Positions 34,649-46,196 of a stretch of DNA of 64,000 nt are shown in pieces. A program made the position numbers and the translations under genes. Numbering within the stretch: position 1 is the first letter of the stretch; each line of letters starts with the position of its first letter. This DNA comes from Gaeumannomyces sp. JS-464 (Eukaryota; Ascomycota; Sordariomycetes; Magnaporthales; Magnaporthaceae), in the NCBI GenBank assembly GCA_002197995.1, contig NGZR01000001.1:7440001-7504000 (forward strand), read 5' to 3'. The notes below the pieces were generated by a model. That model had not been told where the DNA came from and ran no database searches. It saw nothing but the letters and a program-made list of their open reading frames with translations.

Positions 34649-35699
34649 TCACATGTCGACGACCTGGATTTTGTTCCCCATCTTGCCGGTATTCCGATAC
34701 ATTTGGGCGGCGTTGATCATGAGACTGCCGTTGTTGGGCCCGGGTCCGAGCATTACCCATTTGAACAGGACGGCATTGACTCCGTATAGAAGCACCTTAA
34801 ATGCGTCAAGCCATCCCGCGTGGGGATGAGCAGGTCCGATACCAGGCCTCTCTTCGGCCTCGCCATAAGCTGCTCGAAGGCGCGCTGGGCGTCGTCGAAG
34901 AAGACGGCATGCCGACCCGCGCCGGAATGGACGTGGCCGAAAACATGGAGCCTGGGGCGAACACGCCACACCTCTTCAAGAAGGCCGGCGCAGCCGAGGC
35001 CGAGATCGAGGTGGTGGCGCTATGGGGTCTCGCGGTGAGCATCGTGTAGTGGGAAGAGGCAGGGAGTTGGGAACACTTACGGGAGGAGTGTGAGTGACAA
35101 GAATGTCCGTCTCGAGAGGAACCTTGCCTTCCCCAAGGGGGAAAGTCCCGCAAATACTGGAAGGCGTGCTCCGCGCCACCACACCTGGGGATGTGCGGCG
35201 AGCCGAAAACAGTCAAGGAGCGGCCGGCGGGCTTGAAGTCGAGACGGACCGACTCGTCGAGCAGGTAGATGAGACTCCCAAAGTCGAGCTCGGCCCCCTC
35301 GGGCGGGGCCACGGGCAGGTGCGGCCTGGCGACGGGGTCGAGCCACGTGTCGTGGTTGCCGGCGATGACGACCTTGTGCTGGTGCGGCAGCGAGCCGAGC
35401 CAGTCGAGCTGCCTCTGGATGTCCTCAACGGCGCCCGAGCTCGTCAGGTCGCCAGCGTGGATCAGCAGGTCGCCGTCGGGCACGCGGGCGAGCGCGTGCT
35501 CGTGCGTGTCGGAGACGCACACCACCCGGATCGGGGCCCGGCCGGCCGGCGGCGCGAGCGGGTGGCCCCGCAGCCGGACCAGGACCGAGAAGGCGGCGGC
35601 GACGAGGTAGTGCAGCGGCCCGTCGAGGAGCTTGTCCAGCACCGTGGGCGGCTCCCAGGGGTTTGGCCGGCGGAGGCCCAGTCGTACCAGGATGCCCAT
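34649..35699 (-). CDS. Calcineurin-like metallophosphoesterase
   Basis: Predicted two-metal phosphoesterase of the fungal Ser/Thr-phosphatase-like family; substrate unknown. The start MGILVRLGLRRPNPWEPPTV (35699) was preferred; an in-frame upstream extension to 35888 exists but looks like leader. The metal-binding motifs appear in order: DTHEH in VVCVSDTHEHAL, GD in LLIHAGDLTSSGAV, GNHD in KVVIAGNHDTW, H in ILVTHTPP, and GHVH in LHVFGHVHSGAGRHAVFF. An intron (35080-35020, 61 nt) separates HTPP from RHHLDLGLGCAGLLEEVWRV. Frame changes near 35180 and 34855 are required; after the second the C-terminus reads WLDAFKVLLYGVNAVLF and ends NKIQVVDM. All catalytic motifs are intact once the frame is followed. 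Length is about 329 residues. Confidence 0.83.
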
Positions 35700-36630
35700 T
35701 TTCCGTTTAAATAAAAACTCTAAAGTGAAGAAAAGGGAGGGCAAGAGAAAAAGAACAAGAGCGGAAAAGAAGCCGAGTTCTAGGAGGACTGGGGGGGACA
35801 CAGCAGGGCGTCTTTTTCCCGCAACGCTCCAACGCCGAACCGTCCGAAATTCAACTAGCCTGGGAGTTCTAGTCACGCATTGTGACAATCACTTCATATT
35901 TGAACTTGGGTGGTGAGGCCAAGTGGTGCTGGCAACTCTAGAATGATGTTTAGGTGGTTTGGTGGATAAATGCCATTCACGAGCCACGACGTATCGCTTT
36001 TCTCACACGCACGTCGAGTACAACGAATTAAGCTCCCGGGGCCGCCCCGCATTGGCACAGGAGCAGCACCACGCTGTTGAGACAGATGTTTATACTGTGT
36101 ACCACGGAAGCCCCCATTGTGGACTGAAGCGTGTGTTCCCGATTGGACGCATTTCCCCCAGCTCCTGCCATCAGCTGTGATGGGGCTCCTGCCGCACAGT
36201 GTATCCGCCATACCGGTTTTGGATTGGGTCGTGCGAGCAGGCTTCCAGTCCTCCATGGTGACGTTGTTGGCGGCATCCCAAAATCCAGCCCAGCACTTCC
36301 ACACACGCCAGCCCAGTTCCGTCCCTTGAACGACAGCGCACCGCCAACCCTTCGAGCATGCTTGGTCTTAAATATCGAGCGTCATCTGATGCAGCTAGCT
36401 AGCTCAGCCTAACCGTCCAAATAAATATTCATTCCCATTTCCTACTCAATCCTCGTCGTATTACCTTCTCTCCCCGACTCTAAGGCCCCCGCCCCGCAGC
36501 TTGCGTGGCTCATTCACTCGACAAACGCCCTGCAGAACCAGCAGCCTCATTTCGCCCATTGTGGTAAGCCTCTGGGCCCAGGAGCTGGTATCACCTGACA
36601 TCACCTCCGGCCCTTGGCCACTCACCCATC
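35700..36630. promoter_or_regulatory. Divergent intergenic region, metallophosphoesterase and TMEM16
   Basis: About 930 bp between starts, pyrimidine-rich just before the TMEM16 ATG. A 136-codon minus-strand frame (35894-36304) has no domain I recognise and is probably chance. Confidence 0.45.
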
Positions 36631-39376
36631 ATGGCGACCCTGGGGGCTATCTACCGGCCCGAGAAAGGCGATGGATCCGGGTCTAAATCGAAGAATTTTG
36701 AGTGAGCAACATCCTTAAAAGTCACCGACCAAGAGTAAAGAATCAAGCTGACAGTGGAACTCAAGCGTCGACTACGTCATTGACTACCGGATCCCCTCAA
36801 ACAAATGTAAGACTCAGTGTTCGGGAATGTGTTGTTTGTAGGGATTCAAGGGTATCGAGGCCTAGAAACCCTTCGTTTGTCTGACAGATAACACCCCTCT
36901 AGCCGAGCGCGTCGAGGCCGAGGCGGCGTTTGTGCAACTCGTGCAGGCTCTCGTGAAGGTCGGCTTTGCCACCGAGGTCCGCTACGGCGGCAAGCACTCT
37001 CTCCTGTTGTTCGTCAAGATCGCGTCGGACAAGCTTCTCCACGCGCAGGTGTATCGCTATCGTCTGCAGGACTGGCTGTACGGGGTCCGCGCCTCGGCCC
37101 CCAACAAGCAGGACCTGAGCAACCAGTTCGAGGACGAGCCCGTCACCGAGGCCGAGCGTCTCCGGCTGGCATACCTGCTCATCACAAAGTCTAAAAACGA
37201 TGGCGGCGCCGGCATCACGCCCAAAACGGACCAGTGGAAGCACGTCGCCGCCATCTTCCCGCTGCACGACCAGGCCTTCAACCGCCAATGGATCAAGCGC
37301 TGGAGCACAAAGTACGTCCTGGACGACGCCGACCTCAACGAGATCCGCAACAAGTTTGGCGAGCGCGTCGCCTTCTACTTTGCCTTCCTGCAGTCCTACT
37401 TCAAGTTCCTCGTCTTCCCCGCCGCCTTTGGCTTCAGCGCTTGGCTCATCCTCGGCAAGTTCTCGTGGTTCTATGCCCTCGTGAACTGCCTCTGGTCCGT
37501 CGTATTCTTCGAGTACTGGCGCAAGAAGGAGGTCGACTTGGCCGTCCAGTGGGGTGTCCGTGGCGTCTCCAGGATCCAGCGGCCCCGGGCCCAGTTCCAG
37601 CATGAGCGAGAGGCGCAGGACCCTGTCACGGGAGAGATCGTCAAGGTCTTCCCGCCCCTCAAGAGGCTCGCGCGCCAGCTGCTGCAGGTTCCCTTCGCTA
37701 TCGCGTGCATGGCCATCCTCGGAAGCATGATATTCTCGTGCTTCGCTATCGAGATATTCATCAACGAGGTCTACAATGGCCCGTTTAAACAATACCTGGT
37801 ACGGACGAAAATTGGTCTTGTTTGGTTGGCGTTTGACCCCAAAGGGCGCCCACGCTGACTCTGACTCCATCTCCCAGACATTCCTCCCGACTGTCCTTTT
37901 GACTGTAAGTCATCTATTACGCATCAGCTCGTGGTGTTGTAAACGCGATAGCTGATCAAGGTTAAGCTCTTCATGCCCGCCCTCACCACGCTCCTGACGA
38001 ATCTAGCGGAGCGCCTAACGGACCTAGAGAATTACGAGACCCAAGATGGTACGCTTTGTCGCAGCAATTTGATCCCATAGAGCCCAGCTGCTAACGAGCC
38101 CCTTTCTGCCTCGTGCAAAGGACACCAAGCATCGTTTGTCCAAAAGATCTTCGTCATCAACTTCATCACTTCCTACTTTCCTCTTTTCCTCACGGCCTTT
38201 GTCTACGTGCCGTTCGGAAAAGTGCTCGCCCCTCACCTCGACATATTCCAAGCGACGGCTAGCAAGCTCACCAAGAACGGAATCAAGACAAAAGACTTCG
38301 AAATCAACCCCAACCGTTTCACCCAGCAAATGTTCTACTTCACCGTCACGGCACAGATTGTCAACCTTCTCCTCGAGGTCATTGTCCCGTTTGCGAAGCG
38401 CAAGGTCTTCAAGGCGGTTGAGAAGGTGCAGGACGGCATTGCTCAAAAGAATGGGGTCGCGGTGCACCACAAGGACGCACCCGAGGAGGCCACTTTTCTG
38501 CAGAGAGTCCGTAGCGAGGCCCGACTTGATGTCTACGACGTGACAACGGATTATCGGGAGATGGTGGTGCAGTTTGGCTACCTTTCGCTGTTTTCGGTCG
38601 GCTTTCCCCTGACGGCGTGCTCTTTTCTCGTCAACAACTGGGTCGAGGCGAGATCGGACGCCATGAAGATCGCCATTGGCAGCCAGAGACCAATCCCGTG
38701 GCGCGGCGACTCGATCGGGCCCTGGCTCGCCTCACTGGGGTTCCTGTCGTGGCTGGGCAGCCTTACCAGCGCGGCCGTCGTCTTCCTCTTTAGCGGCGGG
38801 GACCGAATGAACGGCGAGCTGGATGGCAGCCCCTGGGACATCAAGGCCTGGGCGCTCCTGCTCAGCATCCTGGTAGCCGAGCATTTGTATCTTGTGGTGC
38901 AGCAGGTGGTGCGGTACACATTGCACAAGATGGACAGCCCCGGTCTGCAGATGGAGCGAGCGGCGCGTTTCGCCATGAGGAAGCGCCTGTTGGCCGAGAC
39001 TCTAGGGTACGAGGAATCGGAAAAGGCAGCCACAGCAGCTCTGAGCGGCAGCGAGAAGATTACGAGGGAGACGCTTGAGGAGGAAGCTCGTCTCGCCGCC
39101 ACCAAGGGCCACGGTTCTCCCGAGGAAGGGTGGGTCACCCCTTACTATGGTATTTTTGGACAGAATCCGTGATCACTTCGGACGACTGACGGAAATCTCA
39201 ACATTCACACAGGTTCTGGCTTCGCCAGCGAGGAGCGCCCGAGACGATTGAGGTCGGACGGCGACTGATATCGGAGGTAAGTCGACCCGCAGCGCTTGTC
39301 CTCCAGAGGCCTTTTTTTCGTGCTGACCTGATGTATGGAACAGATCGAGGCTGTGAACAATACCAGCAAGCATTGA
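36631..39376 (+). CDS. TMEM16/anoctamin-family protein (Ca2+-activated lipid scramblase; IST2-like)
   Basis: Ten-helix membrane protein of the family that scrambles phospholipids or tethers ER to plasma membrane. Eight exons: 36631-36701, 36766-36806, 36888-37798, 37878-37904, 37961-38048, 38121-39129, 39213-39276, 39344-39376. They total 2,244 nt in one frame, 747 residues, all with consensus splice sites. The cytosolic N-terminal domain reads MATLGAIYRPEKGDG, then DVDYVIDYRIPSNKYN and AERVEAEAAFVQLVQALVKV. Membrane region: VAFYFAFLQSYFKFLVFPAA, FFEYWRKKEVDLAVQWGVRG, FVINFITSYFPLFLTAFVYV and FNRFTQQ-like MFYFTVTAQIVNLLLEVIVP. The five acidic residues of the Ca2+ site known from the Nectria protein are conserved: Glu in LLLEVIVP, Asp and Glu in DYREMVVQF, Glu and Asp in NNWVEARSDAMKIA. 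The C-terminus ends IEAVNNTSKH. By similarity this belongs with afTMEM16 and nhTMEM16, so scramblase activity is a reasonable inference. Confidence 0.95.
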
Positions 39377-40017
39377 CGAAAGAAGGATTAGAGAGACAAG
39401 GGTTGAATTTTGAAGTATGACGACAACAAGTGAAGACATCATGTCTGGCAGAGTGCGCCGATTGGTATTTCCCTGCGTGTCAATGTGGTGACGGTGGTTG
39501 GGGATTGAGGAGGCATTCGGCGCTGGATTGGGCACATCCCTATTTCCTCTTTTGGAATTCGACACCTATACACTGCGAGCCCTCTTCTAATGACACCGAT
39601 TATCTAGCATATTTTCATCCGTAAATACAGATCGTTTAAAAGGGTGAAAGTGTGCCCATCTTCGGCCAGCGTCGATATGGGCAAGGTCTGGATGCAGGGG
39701 TTCTTCGTCGTGTGCAGGGGCCATCCCTTTGTGTTCCTGGTCGGCACTTTTTGGGCTTCCGGAGATGAAGGCACAGACCCAGCGGTTTTGAGATTTGTGG
39801 CAACGCCCAGGTTGCGCGGGAACCACAATAGGGGGACGAAACAGGGAGCGAAATCAAACCGTCAGGAAAAACCCACTCAATAGGAGGTGCCTCGACGACT
39901 CAAAAGCGCTTGGGAATAAGGCTCACCTTGTCTCAATACATGTTTGCAGACATACATTACCTACCGGAAACTTGTTGGGGCAAAACGAGGAAGGATCCGC
40001 GCCGGCAGAAGTGATCG
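39377..40017. other. Intergenic region between TMEM16 and the unknown gene
   Basis: No gene seen. Holds the TMEM16 3' flank and the promoter of the gene at 40018, with an ACCTACC word near 39959. Confidence 0.5.
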
Positions 40018-41391
40018 ATGGCTACCAAGCGAGCAAGGATCGACTGTGCCGGGAGGGCGTGCCAGCACCCAGACTGTGACAGCTGCCATCCGACCGGTCT
40101 TGGGAATGGCTCCCGCCCTGCGCCCGGAAGGGGCATGTCTAGCGGCGCACATGCCCAGCAGCAGCGACACCAGCAACACCACCAGCAACAGTCCACCATG
40201 AACGGCAACGGGGCGCAGCGCTACTACTCGCAGTACCCCACGGCATCCTCATCATCATACCACCAAGCACAACAACCGCGGCCGGCAGCGGGGGGCCCGG
40301 CCAACGGCACCAAGGTCGATTAGCTATGGTAACGGCGGCGGCGGCGGCGGCGGTGCACAGCCTCCTCCTATTGTCACTATCACTGTGCCTTCCTCTACCG
40401 GCACCGGCACCGTCACCGGCACCACGATGGCGGCCATGCCGACGGCGGCGGAGATCAACGAGCCCCAGATCAGGAGCATAGTTGCGGGGCTGGCCGAGGC
40501 CGATGTGCGGGACTTGCTCAGTATTATTATTGCCACCAACCCGTCCGTGGGGCCGCGCATGCTCCTACTGAACCGGTACAACGTCCGCCGGCGGGAGGCA
40601 CGGGACAAGGTCGAAACTCCCACTACTACCACTGCCGCCACTGCCCCCAGCGGCAGCAGCAACAGCCGTGCGGGCCTCGCGGTGGTTGCGGCGCCGGCGC
40701 CCGTCCGGCGGCCCGTGCCCATCGACTTTGACCACTACAGCAAAGCCGTCTGGCACGCGCTCAACGGCAGCTCCTACGGCCGGGGCCGGAGCAGCCAGCA
40801 GTTCGGGGTGGCGGGCGACGCGTTCGACGACATCGAGTGCGCCGTGCGGAGTATCTCGGCGGCCGTGGTGGGCAAGGGAGCGGCGGGCGCGCTGCTCGAG
40901 TCCAAGCTGAGCGCGCTGGCGACGCTGCGCAAGATTGGGCGCAGCGTCGTGCTGGCGGGCGACTGCCTGGGGTCCGAGGTGCGCAAGCAGTACCAGTTCG
41001 AGGGCGGCCTCGCGAGCGCGATGGTTGCCATTGCCGGGACCATGACGCCCGAGGAGCGCGTCCGGGTCGGGCGGTCGGCGGACCAGAGGGGCGCGTCGCT
41101 GCTGTCCAAGGTCGAGGAGCTGTGGGGCGAGGCCAAGGAGTACTGCATCTTCGAGGAGCTGCCCGAGGTCATACGGCTGCTGCGCGGGGAGGGGGCAAGG
41201 TGGAGGCGCCAAACGTGGGAGAGGTGGTGGACGGGGAAGGGGAGGAGGAGGAGGAGGAGGCGGCGGAGGATGAGGACGACGAGGAGGACGACGAGAATAT
41301 CGATTATGACTGTGAATACTACGACGAGGACTACGACAGCAACGACGACGACCCGAAGTTGACCGGCAGGCAAATGGGAAATGCCTACTAG
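40018..41391 (+). CDS. Uncharacterised fungal protein with N-terminal Cys cluster and acidic C-terminal tail
   Basis: I do not assign a function. The start MATKRARIDCAGRACQHPDC carries a Cys cluster (C-x4-C-x4-C-x2-C), followed by a His/Gln-rich disordered stretch. Frame changes near 40300 and 41205 are needed. The middle frame reads a Gly run, then INEPQIRSIVAGLAEADVRD, LLSIIIATNPSVGPRMLLL, VPIDFDHYSKAVWHALNG, ALATLRKIGRSVVLAGDCLG, EVRKQYQFEGGLASAM and LWGEAKEYCIFEELPEVI. This looks like an all-helical domain seen in unnamed Pezizomycotina proteins; the layout faintly recalls nuclear proteasome tether Cut8/Sts1, but I would not call it that. The last frame gives a strongly acidic tail (EEEEEEAAEDEDDEEDDENI, DYDCEYYDEDYDSNDDD) and ends GRQMGNAY. 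Length is about 457 residues. GC-rich codon use supports coding in all three pieces. Confidence 0.68.
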
Positions 41392-42761
41392 GTAGAGAGC
41401 AAGCATTCTTTCACCTCGGAGAGTCCGCCCCGTCGGGCGTCGAGATAGAGTGGGAAGCGGGGACAGCAAGCAGGTTGCGTGCAAATGCTAGCCTTTTGGG
41501 ATGTCCGAAGGCGGCTTCTGTGCTTGGTATTGATGGCACAAAAGTCCCCGCAGCCGGTGACCGCAAAGGGAAAATGCAGAAGGGTGCCTGCCTCAAAAAG
41601 GGGCTGATTCCAATTGGCGACGATGGGGCTCGGTGGCCTAGCTGGGCAGAGGCAGCGTCATGGGCTGATCAGTGGCTGGCTGCAGTTTCTGGAGGTGGAT
41701 TATGTTTTCCGCCTCACTTCGGTGGTGGTTGGCCAAGCCAAGTTTTAGAGCAGCTGACCGACAGGAAGGCTTTTAGGAAAGAGCCACCACCTACCTAATA
41801 GCGCTTCTTATCTTGACCACTCAGATCAAAACATATGCATGCAGCGCTTTCCTTTCCTGCAACAATGCAGCCGATGCCATGCTGAGTAAGGGCTGAGCTG
41901 TTCGCGTGTCCTCACGTTGCAGTAGCACAGAAGCACACATGCACTTTCGTAGCGGCCAAGTCCGCTCACTCACTGTGACACCTCTGCCCGACTTGAAAGC
42001 CAAAATCCTCCATCCCACTTCACCAAGCGGCCAACAATCGTTCGTCCACTTCCGCTCCGGGCCGGCACAGCCTCGTCCTACCCTGTTTCCAGGGCTCTGG
42101 GTCAAGTACCTCCCTCCCGAGCGCTGTGCCTCGCAAAAGCGGTCATCGGACGAAGCCACCCGCGCGCGCCCAACAGAAAGAAGTGCGTATAGCCAAGCGC
42201 GCTTAGTAGAGTTTGGCGGCCGCGGACACCCCCTCACCTGCTCTATTCTGTCTTCCCCCTTCAGTCTCAGCTGCCGGCCTGCCTAGCCCGCCCGGGGTCA
42301 GGGTCAGCCATGGAGTCAAGGGCAGACACTTCGGATGACGGCAATCGGAGCTATGAGACGCGACGGCCTGGTTGTACCGCGCGAAAGCCCATTGAGTAGA
42401 TCATCTTTTTTTTCTTTTTTTTTCTCACCGCCCCCCGGGTCAGATCTTTAATTATTGGTTGCTTTGCCGTCTTACGTGCTTGTGAATCTGCTTTCTTCTC
42501 GTTTCCCCCATCCGTGCTCCCCGACCTGCCTGCCGTCCCTGGTTGCTCTCACCTTTCCCTCCTCTTTTCTTCACTTCCGCTGTTTGACACGGGCTGCCAC
42601 ATTATAGTCGCGTGGCCTAGGCATGTGTTCGTTTGGTCTTGTTTGCTCGCCCTTGAGACCTGAAGTGTCGGCGAGGCAATAATAAAAAGGGGTTCAAAAG
42701 AACTCTAGAATTTGTCAAACGCGCAGGAGAGCCGAGCCTCACGCTGGGCCGGCCAATTGCC
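41392..42761. other. Intergenic region upstream of the SH3-domain gene
   Basis: About 1.4 kb with no convincing gene; a 107-codon plus-strand frame (41475-41798) does not start with ATG and has no domain. CT-rich and T-rich runs at 42400-42600 resemble a promoter/leader of the downstream gene. Confidence 0.5.
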
Positions 42762-45548
42762 ATGGATGAAGTCGTCGAGGCCCTCGTCCTGTCGCCGTTC
42801 AGGGAGATTGTGCTCAAAGCGAAGACGGCGGCTGAAAACGCCCAGGTTGCTGCCGAGAGCAGCAGCGAGGTAGCCATCCAGGATGGCGCCAAAGAGCTCG
42901 CGCGAGCCGCGCGCAGGCTTGAGCGGGAAGGCGAGCGTGCTCTACTCAAGATCGAGCCGCTCTGCAAGAAGCAGTTCGATACCTGCGGGCAGAATTTTGT
43001 CGACGCCTTAAAGGACGATGGTATGTGCGGCTGCCCCGACCGTAAAGCAAGAAAGTTCAGACTGACTCTCTCGGGGCCCTCCAGACGACATCGCGCGCAT
43101 ACCGCACGCAGCTGAACGATCTCCTGTGGGGAGTTTGACGACTACGTCGAGCTCCAAGATTTCGACGAGGCCAAGTTCTCGGGGCTGCAGGCGCTCTCGA
43201 GAGGCTACGCGCCCAAGATTGTCGATATTTTGATCCGCATGAAGCTCGAGCCAGCCGAACCAGCAGCATCACTCTCTCCGCCTGAAAACGATACGAGGCC
43301 GGCTTCGGTCCGTAGTAGCCTTGTTGCCGACCACCCCGCCCGGGCAAGCATGACGTCTCAGTCAGGGCCAGACCTCGGGCTTGAGGGTACCGTACGAAGG
43401 TTCCAGAACAGCAGCCACTCGAGGAAGGACTCGGTACACTCAAACGTGTCGGCTGACGCCGACGTGCCGCCGCCCTTCCCAGAGAAGAGCCCCTGGCGCA
43501 TGGGGATCAAGCTGAATGAGGCGCTGAGCAATCTCAACAAGGCCGCGGATGGTCAAAGCGCCGAGGACGTCATCCGAAGACCTAACGCGCTGACTCTGCC
43601 GCTCCTGAGCGATTCTTCTCCCGAAACAGCACATCGCGAGATGCCGTACAGCCCACGGTCGTCAGGCGCCTACGAGCAGAGCACCCGGCACCAAGATATG
43701 CCGTCACCTGTGAGCCCACTGCAGATAGCCAGGCGCGGGCCGGGAGCCAGGCATAACAGTGGCAGTTGGACAGGGGCGCCCCAAGGAGCGCATCTCCAGC
43801 AATGCGGCAGCACCCAACATCCCCTTATGATGTCCAGGGCGGGCAGCGACGCCCCCGCCGCACAGTCAAGGGATAGCTCCTACTCGGATTACCCCCATAG
43901 TTCCCTCTCCGAGACCAGGACAGACTCGGGCTCCGAGGTAGCTAGCCCCGTCACGACGTCATACAGGACGTCCAGCATGTCTGCCCCAGACATGAGCGCG
44001 TTCCCGCAGATACCAGAGGAGCAGCAGGGACATGTCGAGGCACCTCCTCTCGCCGCGAGCGCTGGTAGCCCGAGTCCACATCCGGGACTGGAGCCTATTA
44101 GGAGCGCCCGCGCCCACGCCCTCGATTCGGGCCTGATCCCAGTGGGTGCTGAGCGGAGCATTAAAGCCCCGGAGCCGATCCCGCGTAGGCCGGCGGACTG
44201 CTCCATAGGACCTAGCAGCTCCTTCCACCAACTAAGGGTTTTTGCGAAGGTGCTAAGGAGGTCCTTAAAGGCGGTGTTGGTGTGAAACAGGTCCGCAAGC
44301 TGGTAAGGGTGTTGCCTCACTGCTCTATCTCGTGTGTCAACAACCTCGTTCGAAGAATTTACTAACCCTAAACCTGCCTTCTAGAACTTTGGCTCTGGTG
44401 CCGTAATGGCGGCCAAGTGCAGGAACTGCCTGTTCGAGCTGGACTGGAACGACGTCGAGGCCGACATCAATGGCGAAGGTGAACATTACCGGCCTCTATT
44501 CTCTCGCATTATAGTGCAACGGCTGACATCTAGAGCAGAGAGCGCAAACTACGTGTCCAAGTCGACCAAGATCGGCTTCCGGCTGCGCTTTCTGTCAAAA
44601 AGCCACCTCCCCGCTCGGACCATCGAGGACCAAGTATACGCCTGCTTGTTTTGCGTACAGCAGGGGCACACGATAGAGGAGAGCGATGCGACGGTTTTCT
44701 TCTCGCAGAAGCAGCTTTTTATGCATATTGCTCGGCACCCGCGCCCTTTGCCTATCGTTGCGGGGCTCAACGTGATCGAGGGCAGCACAGACGACGTTCC
44801 CGGGAAGCCCAGCGCCGGCGCCGGCGCCGACCTGCTGCCCCCGGTATGGCGCAACGGCTTCGACCTGCACCTGACAATGCCGCCGGCGCCGTCACGGACG
44901 GGAGACGACGACGCGGCTAGCCTGCAGCAGCTGCTTGAGACGCTACCAGCGGCGCGGGCAGTCGAGACGGTCCGGCAGGCCATCGGCACGCTGCGGGCGC
45001 CGCCTGACAAGTCGCTGCCGCCGCTGCAGTTCGCCGTGGGCGCGCGCATCGTCGGCGTTGAGTTCCCGGCCCGGTTCGGCGGCGAGTGGGCGTCCGGGTG
45101 GAACGATAACGCCAAGGGCCTGTTCCCCGCCAGCGCGGTCCGGCTGGAGCCGCCGCCGCGCGACCAGGTCGTGACGGCGTCGCAGCAAGGCGGCGCCAGC
45201 ATGCGGGCCGTGGCGCGGTGGAAGTTTGTGGTCAAGGACGGCAAGGACCAGCAGCGCGGCGGCGGCAGCGACTGGCTCAGGCTGGAAAAGGGCGAAACGG
45301 TTACGAATATCGGGTGGGCGTACCCGGGCCATTGGTGCTGGTCTGGTGTTAACTCGAAGGGCAAATGGGGCATATTCCCGCAGACTCACGTCGACGCTAG
45401 CACGCTGCGCGAGGGCCCGCCGGCAGACCGGGTTAGCATCAGCAGCTATGAGAGGAAGGTGTCGAGCCTGCTGGCCCGCATGTCGATGCGCTCACGGGCC
45501 GTGAGCTCGCCGTCGGATCCGCAAAGGGCGCAGATGCACATTCACTAG
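42762..45548 (+). CDS. Fungal-specific protein with central CxxC/HxxxH zinc-type region and two SH3-like modules
   Basis: Three exons (42762-43020, 43085-44302, 44385-45548), about 880 residues; probably a cytoplasmic scaffold, function unknown. The N-terminus is helical (MDEVVEALVLSPFREIVLKA, RAARRLEREGERALLKI, FDTCGQNFVDALKDD). Exon 2 continues DIARI, then RTQLNDLLW and EFDDYVELQDFDEAKF after two single-base frame changes (43103, 43132), the second at a GGGG run. A Ser/Pro-rich region follows, then a frame change near 44232 to KGFCEGAKEVLKGGVGVKQV. After intron 2, VMAAKCRNCLFELDW, YACLFCVQQG, ATVFFSQKQLFMHIARHPRP form a Cys/His cluster. Two SH3-like folds end the protein: FAVGARIVGVEF with GWNDNAKGLFPASAVRL, and MRAVARWKFVV with WCWSGVNSKGKWGIFPQTHV. 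Similar unnamed proteins occur in Sordariomycetes. Confidence 0.8.
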
Positions 45549-46196
45549 GTTTTCCTTTGCTCGGTGGGATATTGTGGGATGTTACGATCATTTCCGGGAT
45601 TGGCTGGACGGGTTGGTTTGGTTTTGGTTTTTCCACTGAATGGGTTGATACCCTTTGTTGTGATGTTGAAAAATGACACAAGCAAAAACAAGTGGGACAG
45701 CTGCCACAAGGTTCCAGTCGCACCCGACGGGCTTGCGTGATAGTGGGACACGGCCTAGCCGCATGCCTGCGGAGCGGGGCTTGATGCTTGATCGGGGCTT
45801 TATCTAGGGGAGGAATAGGGGGTTGGCAGCCTATGGATTGATCCCTAGCACACATGCATTGATGTGCTGATTCGATATCAGTCGGTGTCTGCTCCCATCA
45901 GCAGCGAACCCACCAGGCATCTGCCCCTGAAACATCAACACATATCCCACAAACCCCAGCCAACAAACAGTACGACGTGCAGCCAGACAGCCAGCCAGCC
46001 AGTCCATTTGGACGAGAGCGGCCGTGTTTTTGACGTCGGTAAAACCTTGAAACTTCACCGCCCCTCGTCATCATGCTTCCACTGTGTTGATTTTTGCTCC
46101 CGCATCTCCTTTCTCCAAAACCCTTCCAAGTAACACGTCCATCCAAACCACGAGGCCGTTGGCGCCCAAGACCTCGAGTTGGGCCGCTCAGCCCTC
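45549..46196. other. Intergenic region between SH3 gene and Mak32-like gene
   Basis: No gene seen; contains the 3' flank of the SH3 gene and the promoter/leader of the PfkB-type gene, both transcribed in the same direction. Confidence 0.5.

Noticed and set aside
44479..44533. Possible intron in the SH3 gene (GTGAAC to ATCTAG)
   Set aside because: Its 55-nt removal shifts the frame away from the conserved GFRLRFLSKSHLPAR segment, whereas reading through keeps it.
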